Shown here in pieces: positions 38,741-48,487 of a stretch of 64,000 nucleotides of DNA. Where the stretch lies: contig NZ_CP055481.1 of the NCBI RefSeq assembly GCF_013705725.1, forward strand, positions 2,542,001 to 2,606,000, given 5' to 3'. The translations under genes were made by a program, and so were the position numbers. The notes beneath the pieces are model-generated. The model was not told the DNA's origin and did no database searches. It saw only the letters and a list, made by a program, of their open reading frames with translations. Within the stretch, counting starts at the first letter, position 1. Each line of letters opens with the position of its first letter. Origin of the DNA: Klebsiella sp. RHBSTW-00484. Its GTDB lineage: Bacteria; Pseudomonadota; Gammaproteobacteria; Enterobacterales; Enterobacteriaceae.

Positions 38741-39457
38741 GTTGCTTAATTATTAGCAAAGCATATCAAAAAGCGTTATATGAACACGTAAAATAACTTT
38801 TTTTAATATAATCATATTTTTGTTTTTTATCAGTCTGTTACGAACTTATCCTGCCATTCTCCTCGCTATCCACTCACATTAGTTACTGTTATTTTCGTCA
38901 CATCATTCTCTGGTGCTTGCCGTCAGATAATTGAAATGATATTAGTAAATTCACCGATGAGGCAGATGAATGTGCTAAATAATAAACAATTGTTAATTTT
39001 TCGTACAAAAAAGCACCTTCTCAGTATTGCTCGGTATGTAAAACAGTAATTTTTTTGTATGCACATGATAGATAATGGTTTTATAACTTTTTCTTTACAG
39101 GGGGAATTTTATGCTCTGCCTTCCGGGAGATCATAAAAGAGAATCCGGTAACATATTTGCAAATTGCATTGGCGGACGAGAAGGCCTTTTGGTACTTTCC
39201 GGCGTGATCTTTAGCAGAATATAAACTTAAATGAGAATTTTTATTAACTAACTCATTGCGATTTAAAACCGCCTCCGGACAGGGAGGGGAAGAGTCGACG
39301 TCAAGACTGCCGTTTGAGCGGTCGTAATAAAATAAGTCGGTGATAGCAAGCAGTACAATCTGACAGCAGCATAAACTCCTGCACTGTACAGAATCCTAAA
39401 AGAGAAAAGCAGGCTGGTTATATAGCCAGTAATTATAATGAGTGGAGTAACAAACAC
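38741..39457 (+). promoter_or_regulatory. oppA upstream region and long leader
   Basis: This 717-bp, strongly AT-rich gap with many A and T tracts precedes oppA. A long untranslated leader is likely. Near the oppA start, TGGAGTAACAAACAC includes the ribosome site and a CA-rich stretch of the kind bound by the GcvB small RNA in related species (inference). A short ORF candidate lies at 39111. No other gene was recognised. Confidence 0.45.
39111..39224 (+). CDS. Candidate 37-codon ORF in the oppA leader
   Basis: ATG at 39111 opens a 37-codon frame (MLCLPGDHKRESG... ending GVIFSRI) with a strong purine ribosome site, AGGGGG, six to seven bases upstream. It has no recognisable domain. It contains two cysteines and a moderately hydrophobic C-terminus. 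It ends 233 bp before oppA, so it would be an upstream ORF if the opp transcript starts early. It could equally be chance. No homologue comes to mind. Confidence 0.25.
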   Translation: MLCLPGDHKRESGNIFANCIGGREGLLVLSGVIFSRI

Positions 39458-41089
39458 ATGACCATCATCACGAAAAAAAGCCTGGTAGCCGCAGGCGTAT
39501 TATCTGCGCTAATTACCGTTAACGCTGCCATAGCGGCAGATGTACCCGCAGGAGTACAGCTGGCGGATAAACAAACGCTAGTGCGTAACAATGGATCCGA
39601 AGTCCAGTCTCTTGATCCGCACAAAATTGAAGGTGTGCCGGAATCTAATATCAGCCGGGACTTATTTGAGGGACTGCTGGTAAGCGACCTTGACGGTCAT
39701 CCGGTTGCTGGCGCTGCGGAAAAATGGGACAACAAAGATTTTAAAGTCTGGACCTTCCATCTGCGAAAAGATGCAAAGTGGTCTGACGGCACGCCGGTTA
39801 CGGCACAAGATTTCGTTTATAGCTGGCAGCGCCTGGCTGACCCGAAAACAGCATCTCCTTATGCAAGCTACCTACAATATGGTCATGTGGCCAACGTTGA
39901 CGAAATTATCGGCGGCAAAAAACCAGCGACCGATCTGGGCGTAAAAGCGCTGGATAATCATACTTTCGAAGTCACACTCAGCGAACCCGTACCATACTTT
40001 TATAAACTTCTCGTTCACCCGTCCGTCTCTCCAGTACCTAAGGCCGCGATTGAGAAGTTTGGTGAGAAATGGACCCAACCGGCCAATATCGTTAGCAACG
40101 GCGCATATAAATTAAAAGATTGGGTCGTCAACGAGCGTATTGTGCTGGAGCGTAATACCAATTATTGGGATAACGCCAAAACCGTGATTAATCAGGTCAC
40201 CTATCTGCCGATCTCTTCTGAAGTTACAGACGTAAACCGCTACCGTAGCGGTGAAATCGACATGACCTATAACAACATGCCGATCGAACTGTTCCAGAAG
40301 CTGAAAAAAGAGATCCCGCAAGAAGTTCACGTCGATCCGTATCTGTGCACTTATTACTACGAAATCAATAACCAGAAAGCACCGTTTACCGATGTTCGTG
40401 TACGAACCGCACTCAAAATGGCTTTGGATCGCGACATTATTGTCAATAAAGTAAAAAATCAGGGCGATCTGCCAGCCTATAGCTACACCCCGCCATATAC
40501 CGATGGTATGAAACTGGTTGAACCTGAGTGGTTCAAGTGGTCGCAGGAAAAACGTAACGAAGAAGCGAAAAAATTACTCGCCGAAGCAGGTTATACCGCT
40601 GATAAACCGCTGACCTTTAACCTGCTCTATAACACTTCCGATCTGCATAAAAAGCTGGCTATTGCCGTCGCGTCTATCTGGAAGAAAAATCTGGGCGCGA
40701 ACGTGAAGCTGGAGAATCAGGAGTGGAAAACATTCCTCGATAATCGCCATCAGGGCACCTTTGATATTGCGCGCGCCGGCTGGTGTGCGGACTATAACGA
40801 ACCGACATCCTTCCTGAACACCATGCTGAGCGACAGCTCAAACAACACCTCGCATTATAAGAGCCCGGCTTTTGACAAGATTATTGCTGAAACGCTGAAA
40901 ACCAGTGATGAAGCGAAACGTGCAGACCTCTATGCACAATCTGAGCAGCAGCTGGACAAAGACTCCGTCATCGTCCCGGTCTTCTATTATGTCAACGCCC
41001 GCCTGGTTAAACCTTGGGTTGGCGGCTACACAGGTAAAGACCCGTTAGATAATATCTACGTTAAGAACCTTTATATTATCAAACATTAA
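39458..41089 (+). CDS. oppA: OppA, periplasmic oligopeptide-binding protein
   Basis: OppA binds peptides of two to five residues for import. It has 543 residues. A Sec signal peptide MTIITKKSLVAAGVLSALIT ends at AAIAA-DVPAG. The mature protein has family-5 solute-binding features: SLDPHKIEGVPESNISRDLFEGL, LRKDAKWSDGTPVTAQDFVYSW and ARAGWCADYNEPTSFL. It is first in oppABCDF. High expression and control by small RNA GcvB are known for this gene in relatives. Confidence 0.97.
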   Translation: MTIITKKSLVAAGVLSALITVNAAIAADVPAGVQLADKQTLVRNNGSEVQSLDPHKIEGVPESNISRDLFEGLLVSDLDGHPVAGAAEKWDNKDFKVWTFHLRKDAKWSDGTPVTAQDFVYSWQRLADPKTASPYASYLQYGHVANVDEIIGGKKPATDLGVKALDNHTFEVTLSEPVPYFYKLLVHPSVSPVPKAAIEKFGEKWTQPANIVSNGAYKLKDWVVNERIVLERNTNYWDNAKTVINQVTYLPISSEVTDVNRYRSGEIDMTYNNMPIELFQKLKKEIPQEVHVDPYLCTYYYEINNQKAPFTDVRVRTALKMALDRDIIVNKVKNQGDLPAYSYTPPYTDGMKLVEPEWFKWSQEKRNEEAKKLLAEAGYTADKPLTFNLLYNTSDLHKKLAIAVASIWKKNLGANVKLENQEWKTFLDNRHQGTFDIARAGWCADYNEPTSFLNTMLSDSSNNTSHYKSPAFDKIIAETLKTSDEAKRADLYAQSEQQLDKDSVIVPVFYYVNARLVKPWVGGYTGKDPLDNIYVKNLYIIKH

Positions 41090-41173
41090 TGGCAAATCGT
41101 GGGGCAGGCAGCGCTTGCCCCACCGTGTCTGAATTCATCGCACTCGATAGGCACAGGCCAGAAGGTACGGGCA

Positions 41174-42094
41174 ATGTTAAAATTTATCTTTCGTCGCTGT
41201 CTGGAAGCGATTCCGACGCTATTTATTCTAATTACAATCTCCTTCTTTATGATGCGTCTTGCGCCGGGTAGTCCTTTTACCGGTGAACGTACGCTGCCGC
41301 CGGAAGTCATGGCGAATATTGAAGCAAAATATCATTTAAACGACCCCATCATGACCCAGTATTTCAATTACCTGAAGCAACTGGCGCATGGTGATTTCGG
41401 TCCTTCCTTTAAATATAAAGATTATTCGGTAAACGATCTGGTGGCTTCCAGCTTCCCGGTGTCTGCCAAATTAGGTTTTGCCGCGTTTTTCCTGGCGGTA
41501 ATTCTTGGCGTCACTGCCGGAGTTATTGCGGCGCTAAAACAGAATACGAAATGGGACTTCGCCGTGATGGGGGTGGCAATGACCGGGGTCGTGATACCCA
41601 GTTTCGTAGTCGCGCCCTTACTGGTGATGATATTTGCTATTACTCTGCATTGGTTGCCGGGAGGTGGCTGGAACGGCGGGGCGCTGCAATACATGATTTT
41701 GCCGATGGTCGCACTGTCTCTGGCCTATATCGCCAGTATTGCGCGTATCACTCGCGGCTCGATGATTGAAGTCCTGCACTCTAATTTCATCCGTACCGCG
41801 CGGGCAAAAGGCTTACCGATGCGCCGCATCATTCTGCGTCACGCCTTAAAACCCGCGCTGTTACCAGTACTTTCCTATATGGGACCAGCCTTCGTCGGCA
41901 TTATTACTGGCTCGATGGTTATCGAAACCATTTATGGCCTGCCGGGTATTGGCCAACTGTTCGTCAACGGCGCGCTGAACCGCGATTATTCGCTAGTGCT
42001 CAGCCTGACCATTCTGGTTGGCGCATTGACCATTCTGTTTAACGCGGTTGTTGACGTGCTGTATGCCGTTATCGATCCGAAGATTCGTTATTAA
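41174..42094 (+). CDS. oppB: OppB, oligopeptide ABC transporter permease
   Basis: OppB is an inner-membrane permease of 306 residues, the same length as E. coli. Six TM segments start at CLEAIPTLFILITISFFMM. The coupling loop is NFIRTARAKGLPMRRIILRHALKPALLP (EAA-type motif). The ATG at 41174 (MLKFIFRRCLEA) was chosen; an upstream in-frame extension to 41099 has no support. The 84-bp gap after oppA may hold a hairpin that lowers downstream expression (GGGGCAGGCAGCGCTTGCCCC at 41100-41120). Confidence 0.96.
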   Translation: MLKFIFRRCLEAIPTLFILITISFFMMRLAPGSPFTGERTLPPEVMANIEAKYHLNDPIMTQYFNYLKQLAHGDFGPSFKYKDYSVNDLVASSFPVSAKLGFAAFFLAVILGVTAGVIAALKQNTKWDFAVMGVAMTGVVIPSFVVAPLLVMIFAITLHWLPGGGWNGGALQYMILPMVALSLAYIASIARITRGSMIEVLHSNFIRTARAKGLPMRRIILRHALKPALLPVLSYMGPAFVGIITGSMVIETIYGLPGIGQLFVNGALNRDYSLVLSLTILVGALTILFNAVVDVLYAVIDPKIRY

Positions 42095-42108
42095 CGCTGG
42101 GGTTCGCC

Positions 42109-43017
42109 ATGATGTTAAGTAAGAAAAACAACGAGGCGCTGGAAAACTTCAGTGAAAAGCTGGAAGTCGAAGGGCGCAGCCTCTGGCAGGACGCCCGCCG
42201 CCGCTTTATGCATAACCGCGCTGCCGTTGCCAGCTTGGTAGTGTTGGTGATTATCGCGCTGTTTGTCACCATCGCCCCGATGGTGTCGCAGTTCTCCTAC
42301 TACGATACCGATTGGGGCATGATGTCCAGCGCACCTGATATGGAGTCTGCTCACTACTTCGGTACCGACTCGTCTGGCCGCGACCTGTTGGTGCGTGTGG
42401 CGATCGGCGGGCGTATTTCATTAATGGTCGGCGTCGCTGCGGCGCTGGTGGCGGTGATTCTTGGCACGCTTTACGGCTCGCTTTCCGGTTATTTGGGCGG
42501 CAAAGTGGACTCGGTGATGATGCGTCTGCTGGAAATCCTCAACTCTTTCCCGTTTATGTTCTTCGTCATTTTGCTGGTGACCTTCTTTGGCCAGAATATT
42601 TTGCTCATTTTCGTCGCCATTGGGATGGTCTCCTGGCTGGATATGGCGCGTATCGTTCGCGGCCAGACCCTGAGCCTGAAGCGCAAAGAGTTTATTGAAG
42701 CTGCGCAGGTCGGTGGAGTCTCAACAGGTAACATTGTTATCCGCCATATTGTGCCGAACGTGCTTGGCGTGGTGGTGGTGTATGCCTCGTTGCTGGTCCC
42801 GAGCATGATCCTGTTCGAATCCTTTCTGAGCTTCCTTGGTCTGGGTACCCAGGAGCCGCTAAGCAGTTGGGGCGCGTTGCTCAGCGATGGCGCGAACTCG
42901 ATGGAAGTATCGCCGTGGCTGCTGCTGTTCCCTGCTGGTTTCCTGGTGGTAACGCTATTTTGTTTTAACTTTATCGGCGATGGCTTGCGTGATGCCCTCG
43001 ACCCGAAAGACCGCTAA
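42109..43017 (+). CDS. oppC: OppC, oligopeptide ABC transporter permease
   Basis: This is the second permease subunit, 302 residues. The N-terminal cytoplasmic tail (MMLSKKNNEALENFSEKLE) is followed by TM1 at AAVASLVVLVIIALFVTIAP, then four or five more. The conserved loop FIEAAQVGGVSTGNIVIRHIVPN is the EAA contact with the ATPases. It ends GDGLRDALDPKDR. It is coupled to oppB and oppD by short gaps (14 and 11 bp). Confidence 0.96.
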   Translation: MMLSKKNNEALENFSEKLEVEGRSLWQDARRRFMHNRAAVASLVVLVIIALFVTIAPMVSQFSYYDTDWGMMSSAPDMESAHYFGTDSSGRDLLVRVAIGGRISLMVGVAAALVAVILGTLYGSLSGYLGGKVDSVMMRLLEILNSFPFMFFVILLVTFFGQNILLIFVAIGMVSWLDMARIVRGQTLSLKRKEFIEAAQVGGVSTGNIVIRHIVPNVLGVVVVYASLLVPSMILFESFLSFLGLGTQEPLSSWGALLSDGANSMEVSPWLLLFPAGFLVVTLFCFNFIGDGLRDALDPKDR

Positions 43018-43028
43018 GGAGCGCCGTC

Positions 43029-44042
43029 ATGAGTACGATTGAAACGGCAAAAGTGCCGCAGGTAGCACAACAATCCAGCCTGCTTCTGGATGTTAAAGAC
43101 CTTCGCGTTACCTTTGGCACTCCCGATGGCGATGTTACTGCGGTCAACGATCTCAACTTTAATCTACGGGCAGGGGAAACCTTAGGCATCGTGGGTGAGT
43201 CCGGTTCCGGTAAGTCGCAAACCGCTTTTGCGCTGATGGGCCTGCTGGCGGCAAATGGTCGCATTGGCGGTTCAGCGACCTTTAACGGTAAGCAGATCCT
43301 GAACCTTCCGGAACGTGAGCTGAATAAGCTACGCGCCGAGCAGATCTCAATGATTTTTCAGGACCCGATGACGTCGCTCAATCCGTATATGCGGGTAGGC
43401 GAACAGCTGATGGAAGTCCTGATGCTGCATAAAGCGATGAGCAAAGCCGAAGCGTTTGAAGAGTCGGTTAAAATGCTGGATGCGGTCAAAATGCCGGAAG
43501 CGCGTAAACGGATGAAAATGTATCCACACGAGTTTTCCGGCGGGATGCGCCAGCGCGTCATGATAGCGATGGCACTGCTGTGTCGGCCTAAGCTGTTGAT
43601 TGCCGATGAGCCGACAACGGCGCTGGATGTGACCGTGCAGGCACAAATTATGACGTTGCTGAATGAACTCAAGCGCGAGTTCAATACCGCGATCATTATG
43701 ATTACCCACGATCTCGGCGTAGTGGCGGGGATCTGCGATAAGGTGCTGGTGATGTATGCTGGCCGCACCATGGAATATGGTCAGGCGCGCGACGTCTTTT
43801 ATCATCCGTCGCACCCTTATTCAATTGGTCTACTGAATGCGGTTCCGCGTCTGGATGCCGAAGGTGACGCCTTGTTGACCATTCCGGGCAACCCGCCGAA
43901 CCTGCTGCGTTTGCCGAAGGGCTGTCCGTTCCAGCCGCGTTGCCCGCATGCAATGGAGATTTGTAATAGCGCTCCGCCTCTTGAGGAGTTTGCGCCAGGC
44001 CGCCTGCGTGCCTGCTTTCAACCGGTGGGGGATTTGCTATGA
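43029..44042 (+). CDS. oppD: OppD, oligopeptide ABC transporter ATPase
   Basis: This 337-residue ATPase has Walker A GESGSGKSQTAFALMG, signature FSGGMRQRVMIAMALL, Walker B LLIADEPTTALDV and a switch His in MITHDLGVVAGI. The C-terminal extension has the cysteine motif CPFQPRCPHAMEIC, typical of Opp/Dpp ATPases, which binds an Fe-S cluster in characterised relatives. The TGA overlaps the oppF ATG by four bases. Confidence 0.97.
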   Translation: MSTIETAKVPQVAQQSSLLLDVKDLRVTFGTPDGDVTAVNDLNFNLRAGETLGIVGESGSGKSQTAFALMGLLAANGRIGGSATFNGKQILNLPERELNKLRAEQISMIFQDPMTSLNPYMRVGEQLMEVLMLHKAMSKAEAFEESVKMLDAVKMPEARKRMKMYPHEFSGGMRQRVMIAMALLCRPKLLIADEPTTALDVTVQAQIMTLLNELKREFNTAIIMITHDLGVVAGICDKVLVMYAGRTMEYGQARDVFYHPSHPYSIGLLNAVPRLDAEGDALLTIPGNPPNLLRLPKGCPFQPRCPHAMEICNSAPPLEEFAPGRLRACFQPVGDLL

Positions 44043-45043
44043 ACGCCGTAACGGAACAAAGAAAAGTCCTGCTCGAAATTGCCGACCTGAAAGTGCACTT
44101 TGATATTAAAGACGGTAAACAGTGGTTCTGGCAGCCGTCAAAAACGCTCAAGGCGGTAGATGGCGTAACTTTGCGCCTGTACGAAGGTGAAACGCTGGGC
44201 GTGGTCGGGGAGTCAGGTTGTGGAAAATCAACCTTTGCGCGAGCCATTATTGGCCTGGTGAAAGCGACGGACGGTAAGGTTGCCTGGCTTGGCAAAGATC
44301 TGCTGGGAATGAAACCTGATGAGTGGCGCGATGTGCGTAGCGATATTCAGATGATCTTCCAGGATCCGCTGGCGTCGCTGAACCCGCGAATGACAATCGG
44401 GGAAATCATTGCCGAGCCGCTGCGTACTTATCATCCGAAAATGCCGCGTCAGGAAGTTCGCGACCGGGTTAAAGCGATGATGATGAAAGTGGGGCTGCTG
44501 CCAAACCTGATTAACCGCTATCCGCACGAATTCTCCGGTGGTCAGTGCCAACGTATCGGCATTGCGCGCGCGCTGATCCTTGAGCCTAAGTTAATTATCT
44601 GTGATGAGCCGGTTTCGGCACTGGACGTGTCAATTCAGGCGCAGGTGGTGAATCTTCTTCAGCAGTTGCAGCGTGAAATGGGTCTTTCGCTGATATTCAT
44701 CGCTCACGATCTGGCGGTAGTCAAGCATATTTCTGACCGCGTGCTGGTGATGTATCTGGGGCATGCCGTGGAGTTGGGCACTTACGATGAGGTGTACCAT
44801 AATCCGCTGCATCCTTATACCAAAGCGCTGATGTCGGCGGTGCCGGTTCCTGATCCTGATTTGGAAAGAAACAAGACTATCCAACTGCTGGAAGGGGAAT
44901 TACCGTCGCCGATTAACCCGCCCTCGGGCTGCGTATTTCGTACGCGCTGTCCGCTTGCCGGGCCGGAATGCGCGAAAACGCGACCGGTGCTGGAAGGCAG
45001 TTTTCGACATGCAGTTTCCTGCTTGAAGGTAGACCCGTTATAA
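44039..45043 (+). CDS. oppF: OppF, oligopeptide ABC transporter ATPase
   Basis: This 334-residue second ATPase completes the OppBCDF complex. It has Walker A GESGCGKSTFARAIIG, signature FSGGQCQRIGIARALI, Walker B LIICDEPVSALDVS and switch FIAHDLAVVKHI. The C-terminus has CVFRTRCPLAGPEC. Translation is coupled to oppD. A strong terminator follows. Confidence 0.97.
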   Translation: MNAVTEQRKVLLEIADLKVHFDIKDGKQWFWQPSKTLKAVDGVTLRLYEGETLGVVGESGCGKSTFARAIIGLVKATDGKVAWLGKDLLGMKPDEWRDVRSDIQMIFQDPLASLNPRMTIGEIIAEPLRTYHPKMPRQEVRDRVKAMMMKVGLLPNLINRYPHEFSGGQCQRIGIARALILEPKLIICDEPVSALDVSIQAQVVNLLQQLQREMGLSLIFIAHDLAVVKHISDRVLVMYLGHAVELGTYDEVYHNPLHPYTKALMSAVPVPDPDLERNKTIQLLEGELPSPINPPSGCVFRTRCPLAGPECAKTRPVLEGSFRHAVSCLKVDPL

Positions 45044-45049
45044 TCTCTG

Positions 45050-45076
45050 GGGCTGACGCAGGTCAGCCCTTTTTTT
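45050..45076 (+). terminator. oppABCDF terminator
   Basis: GGGCTGAC (45050-45057), loop GCAG and GTCAGCCC (45062-45069) are followed by seven T. The channel gene begins 12 bases later, so part of its expression may depend on read-through. Confidence 0.93.
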
Positions 45077-45087
45077 GTGAGGTTAAC

Positions 45088-45924
45088 GTGGCTGTCAATA
45101 TTCATGCCGCACGTTTGCGGCTGTACCATTTACTTTTCGATCAAAACCGACGCACTGGTCGCCATTTTGAAGGCCTTTGCGGCGTTTTTGCGCTGCTCAG
45201 CGTGCTGGTGATTTTTATTGAGTCCGGATTGGGTACGCAATATCACCTGACTTTAGACGAATGGCATATTTTCGTCTGGCTCGAGTTTTTTGTGACGGCT
45301 GTTTTTACACTCGAATATTTTCTGCGTATCGTCAGTTGGCCCAACCCAATAAAGTATATTTTCAGCTTTTGGGGAATTATCGATCTGGCGACGATCTTGC
45401 CGCTCTACGTTATGTGGCTGTGGCCTGAAATCAGCATTGAATATGTGTTTGCCTGGCGGGCGATGCGCGCTATCCGCGCGTTGCGTATTCTGAAACTGCT
45501 GCGATTTATGCCGTCGCTGAATATTTTCTGGGCCGCTATCGTTAGCGCTCGCCATCAATTGATTCTTTTTTATTCGTTCATCGCCATCGTGATGGTTATT
45601 TTTGGTTCGCTGATGTATCTGATTGAAGGGCCAAAATATGGCTTTACCACGCTGAATGCGTCGGTCTACTGGGCGATTGTGACGATAACGACGGTGGGGT
45701 ATGGCGATATCACCCCGCATACGCCGATGGGGCGCATTCTGGCCTCAATACTTATCTTAATCGGTTACTCTATTATTGCGATTCCAACCGGTTTGATTAC
45801 CACTCATATGACTACCGAATTTCAGAACCGCCGTACTCAGCGCGTGTGTCCGAAATGTCGGCACAATACGCATGATAAAAATGCCCGTTATTGCAATGCC
45901 TGCGGCAGTGAGTTGCCTGATTAA
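45088..45924 (+). CDS. Voltage-gated-type potassium channel with C-terminal zinc ribbon
   Basis: This 278-residue inner-membrane protein has the six-TM Kv architecture: S1 (about 30-50), S2/S3 (60-112), and an arginine-rich S4, RAMRAIRALRILKLLR, with basic residues every third position (124-139). A pore helix and selectivity filter TTVGYGD (201-207) and S6 (217-238) follow. The tail has four cysteines, CPKC (254-257) and CNAC (269-272), forming a probable zinc ribbon. It has no RCK domain, unlike E. coli Kch, which sits elsewhere in this neighbourhood and is absent here. The GTG start at 45088 follows GTGAGGTTAAC. The ligand of the ribbon and the physiological role are unknown. Confidence 0.85.
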   Translation: MAVNIHAARLRLYHLLFDQNRRTGRHFEGLCGVFALLSVLVIFIESGLGTQYHLTLDEWHIFVWLEFFVTAVFTLEYFLRIVSWPNPIKYIFSFWGIIDLATILPLYVMWLWPEISIEYVFAWRAMRAIRALRILKLLRFMPSLNIFWAAIVSARHQLILFYSFIAIVMVIFGSLMYLIEGPKYGFTTLNASVYWAIVTITTVGYGDITPHTPMGRILASILILIGYSIIAIPTGLITTHMTTEFQNRRTQRVCPKCRHNTHDKNARYCNACGSELPD

Positions 45925-45932
45925 ATAAAAAA

Positions 45933-45966
45933 AACCTGCCGCGCTGAAACGGGCAGGTTTTTTCTA
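45933..45966. terminator. Bidirectional terminator after the channel gene
   Basis: AACCTGCC and GGCAGGTT, around a loop of about ten bases (GCGCTGAAAC region), form a stem flanked by an A-run on the left and a T-run on the right. It therefore serves both the channel gene and, on the minus strand, yciU. Confidence 0.85.
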
Positions 45967-45992
45967 TAATTGCTACGCGTTTGAGATGATGC

Positions 45993-46322
45993 TTATTCAC
46001 GCCACAGAATATGGCAAATCTTGTGGTCTTTTTCGCGAGATAGCAGCACGCGGGCAAAGATATCGTTAATATCACCGCCATCGGCATCTGCCAGGCCAAT
46101 CACCACTTCGGCAAAGAAATCCGGGTTGAGGTCAAAATCGACGTGCTCTTCCCAATCAGGAGCCGGGTCAAACAGCTCGGCACCGCCGCGTTCTTCAAAT
46201 TGTAGGTTGAACAGAATGACATCCGCCGGGTCGAGGTTGTCGACAGCCAGTTCCAGGAAGATATCGTAGGCTTGTTCAAGCGTTTCGTCTTCGGTCAGGC
46301 GATTGTTTAAATCCATATCCAT
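45993..46322 (-). CDS. yciU: YciU, DUF440 acidic protein
   Basis: This 109-residue, very acidic cytoplasmic protein has the same length as E. coli YciU. It starts [20 protein letters not shown] and has the family's [12 protein letters not shown] and [13 protein letters not shown] segments. The family has been proposed to act as a double-stranded-DNA mimic, but function is unproven. It lies 34 bp downstream of clsA on the same strand and may be co-transcribed. Confidence 0.93.
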   Translation of the reverse strand: MDMDLNNRLTEDETLEQAYDIFLELAVDNLDPADVILFNLQFEERGGAELFDPAPDWEEHVDFDLNPDFFAEVVIGLADADGGDINDIFARVLLSREKDHKICHILWRE

Positions 46323-46356
46323 GATTGCTACCCATTAAACATCTGATTGGCACGTT

Positions 46357-47817
46357 TTACAGCAACGGACTGAAGAAGTAAAACAGTCGCTCGGCGATTC
46401 GTTGCCACAGCGGACGTTTTAACCACAACCGGGCGTCCAGCAGGCGCGAGCGGGAGATATAGTCGTCCTGAACTGCCGCCAGATCGCTACCAAATCCGGC
46501 ATCGTCAATCACCAGCGTAATTTCGAAGTTAAGCCACAGGCTGCGCATGTCGAGATTCACGGTACCGACCAGACTGAGTTCGCCGTCAACTAATACGCTT
46601 TTGGTATGCAGCAGACCGCCTTCAAATTGGTAAATCTTCACCCCTGCCGCCAGCAGTTCACTAAAGAAAGCGCGGCTGGCCCAGCCGACCAGCAGCGAAT
46701 CGTTCTTGCGTGGCAAAATGATGCTGACATCGACACCGCGTTGGGCGGCAGTGCAGATAGCATGCAGCAGATCGTCACTGGGCACAAAGTAGGGAGTGGT
46801 CATGATCAAATGCTCTTTGGCTGCATAGGCGGCGGTCAACAGAGCCTGATGAATCAAGTCCTCCGGGAAACCCGGGCCGGAAGCGATGGTATGAATTGTA
46901 TGCCCACTGGCCTCTTCGAACGGCATGATATTGACGTCTGGCGGCGGTGGTAAAATCCGTTTTCCGGTCTCAATCTCCCAGTCGCAGGAATAGACGATGC
47001 CCATGGCTGTTGCCACCGGGCCTTCCATTCTCGCCATCAGGTCAATCCATTGACCCACGCCGGAGTCTTGTTTAAAGAAACGAGGGTCAACCAGATTCAT
47101 ACTGCCGGTATAAGCAATATAGTTATCGATCATGACCATTTTGCGATGTTGACGCAGGTCCATACGACGCAGAAAGACGCGCATAAGGTTTACCTTCAGC
47201 GCTTCGACAACCTCAATTCCCGCATTGCGCATCATGGCGGCCCACGGGCTGCGGAAAAAAGCCACGCTACCCGCGGAGTCGAGCATTAAACGGCAGTGTA
47301 CGCCGCGTCGAGCCGCTGCCATTAACGATTCCGCGACTTTATCGGCCATACCACCGGGCTGCCAGATATAGAACACCATCTCAATATTGTGACGAGCAAG
47401 CTGAATGTCGCGGATAAGCGCCTGCATAACGTCATCTGATTCGGTGAGTAGCTGAAGCTGGTTGCCTTTAACGCCAGCGATGCCCTGGCGGCGCTCGCAG
47501 AGTTGGAATAACGATTCGGCGACCGGGCTATTATCATCGGCAAAGATATGTTTGCAGGCTTTGAGATCTTTTAACCATTTGGCCGTCGAAGGCCACATTG
47601 CGCGAGCGCGTTCAGCGCGGCGTTTACCCAGATGCAACTCGCCAAACGAGAGATAGGCAATGATTCCCACAAGCGGAAGGATGTAGATGATCAGCAACCA
47701 CGCCATCGCTGACGGAACTGCACGTCTTTTCATTAGTATGCGTAATGTTACACCAGCGATCAGCAGCCAGTAACCGAGTATGACCAGCCAGTTAACCACT
47801 GTGTAAAAGGTTGTCAT
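46357..47817 (-). CDS. clsA: ClsA, cardiolipin synthase
   Basis: ClsA condenses two phosphatidylglycerols to cardiolipin at the inner membrane. It has 486 residues, as in E. coli. Two N-terminal TM segments ([20 protein letters not shown] and [19 protein letters not shown]) are followed by two phospholipase-D motifs, [18 protein letters not shown] and [26 protein letters not shown] at 47817. Confidence 0.97.
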   Translation of the reverse strand: MTTFYTVVNWLVILGYWLLIAGVTLRILMKRRAVPSAMAWLLIIYILPLVGIIAYLSFGELHLGKRRAERARAMWPSTAKWLKDLKACKHIFADDNSPVAESLFQLCERRQGIAGVKGNQLQLLTESDDVMQALIRDIQLARHNIEMVFYIWQPGGMADKVAESLMAAARRGVHCRLMLDSAGSVAFFRSPWAAMMRNAGIEVVEALKVNLMRVFLRRMDLRQHRKMVMIDNYIAYTGSMNLVDPRFFKQDSGVGQWIDLMARMEGPVATAMGIVYSCDWEIETGKRILPPPPDVNIMPFEEASGHTIHTIASGPGFPEDLIHQALLTAAYAAKEHLIMTTPYFVPSDDLLHAICTAAQRGVDVSIILPRKNDSLLVGWASRAFFSELLAAGVKIYQFEGGLLHTKSVLVDGELSLVGTVNLDMRSLWLNFEITLVIDDAGFGSDLAAVQDDYISRSRLLDARLWLKRPLWQRIAERLFYFFSPLL

Positions 47818-47960
47818 AGATGAAAAATCCTTTTGAATGACTTTATGTCATGAGTTTACGCATCAACATCAATCTGGCAAATAAAAACGCAGCGAAAGCG
47901 TTGGTCACCCAGATTCATCGGTCTATAATGCTGGCTGTTTTCACTTGTAGAGTAGTAGCA

Positions 47961-48134
47961 ATGAAGCGTAGTAGAACGGAAGTAGGGCGCTGGCGCATGC
48001 TAAGACAGGTGAGTCGCCGTAAAACACGCTGGCTGGAAGGCCAATCGCGTCGTAATATGCGCATCCTCTCGATCAGAAAAGAGCTGGTGAAACGGCAACG
48101 TCATTCCCTGCTGTTCACTTTCTCTGAGTTTTGA
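47961..48134 (+). CDS. yciY: YciY, small basic protein
   Basis: This 57-residue, highly basic protein starts MKRSRTEVGRWRMLRQVSRR. It matches E. coli YciY through the RWLEGQSRRNMRI core and differs only near the C-terminus (LLFTFSEF). Function is unknown. The ATG at 47961 is in frame with a longer upstream reading frame from 47850, rejected because conservation begins at this ATG. It is divergent from clsA. Confidence 0.88.
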   Translation: MKRSRTEVGRWRMLRQVSRRKTRWLEGQSRRNMRILSIRKELVKRQRHSLLFTFSEF

Positions 48135-48147
48135 GAGTCGAAACAAA

Positions 48148-48175
48148 AGGCACCGCTCGCGGTGCCTCTGTTTTT
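48148..48175 (+). terminator. yciY terminator
   Basis: AGGCACCGC (48148-48156), loop TC and GCGGTGCCT (48159-48167) are followed by CTGTTTTT. It lies 13 bases after yciY and before the convergent yciI stop. Confidence 0.85.
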
Positions 48176-48190
48176 GGTTAGGGTCTTGTT

Positions 48191-48487
48191 TCAGAATACC
48201 TTTTTGAAAGGCTTAACGGACACTTTCTGATAAACCCCGGCAGCGATATACGGGTCATCATTGGCCCATGATTGCGCCGCTTCCAGTGATTCAAATTCTG
48301 CAATAACCGTTGAACCGGTAAAGCCAGCCACGCCAGGTTCATTACTGTCTACAGCAGGCATTGGGCCAGCGGTCAGCAAACGACCTTCATCATGTAATAG
48401 TTGTAAACGCGCCAGGTGCGCGGGACGTACCGACGATCGTTTTTCCAGAGAGTCGGCGATATCTTCAGCGTAGATAACGTAAAGCAC
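48191..48487 (-). CDS. yciI: YciI, YCII-domain protein
   Basis: This 98-residue protein equals E. coli YciI in length. It has the ferredoxin-like YCII fold with conserved His-Asp features in [24 protein letters not shown]. It may be a small dehydrochlorinase-like enzyme or a binding protein; function is unproven. The start is GTG at 48487, preceded by AAGGAG at seven bases; a nearby ATG is out of frame. It lies between yciY and tonB. Confidence 0.94.
   Translation of the reverse strand: MLYVIYAEDIADSLEKRSSVRPAHLARLQLLHDEGRLLTAGPMPAVDSNEPGVAGFTGSTVIAEFESLEAAQSWANDDPYIAAGVYQKVSVKPFKKVF

Noticed and set aside
47850..47960. N-terminal extension of yciY by 37 codons
   Set aside because: Conservation with E. 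coli YciY begins at ATG 47961; the upstream part looks non-coding.
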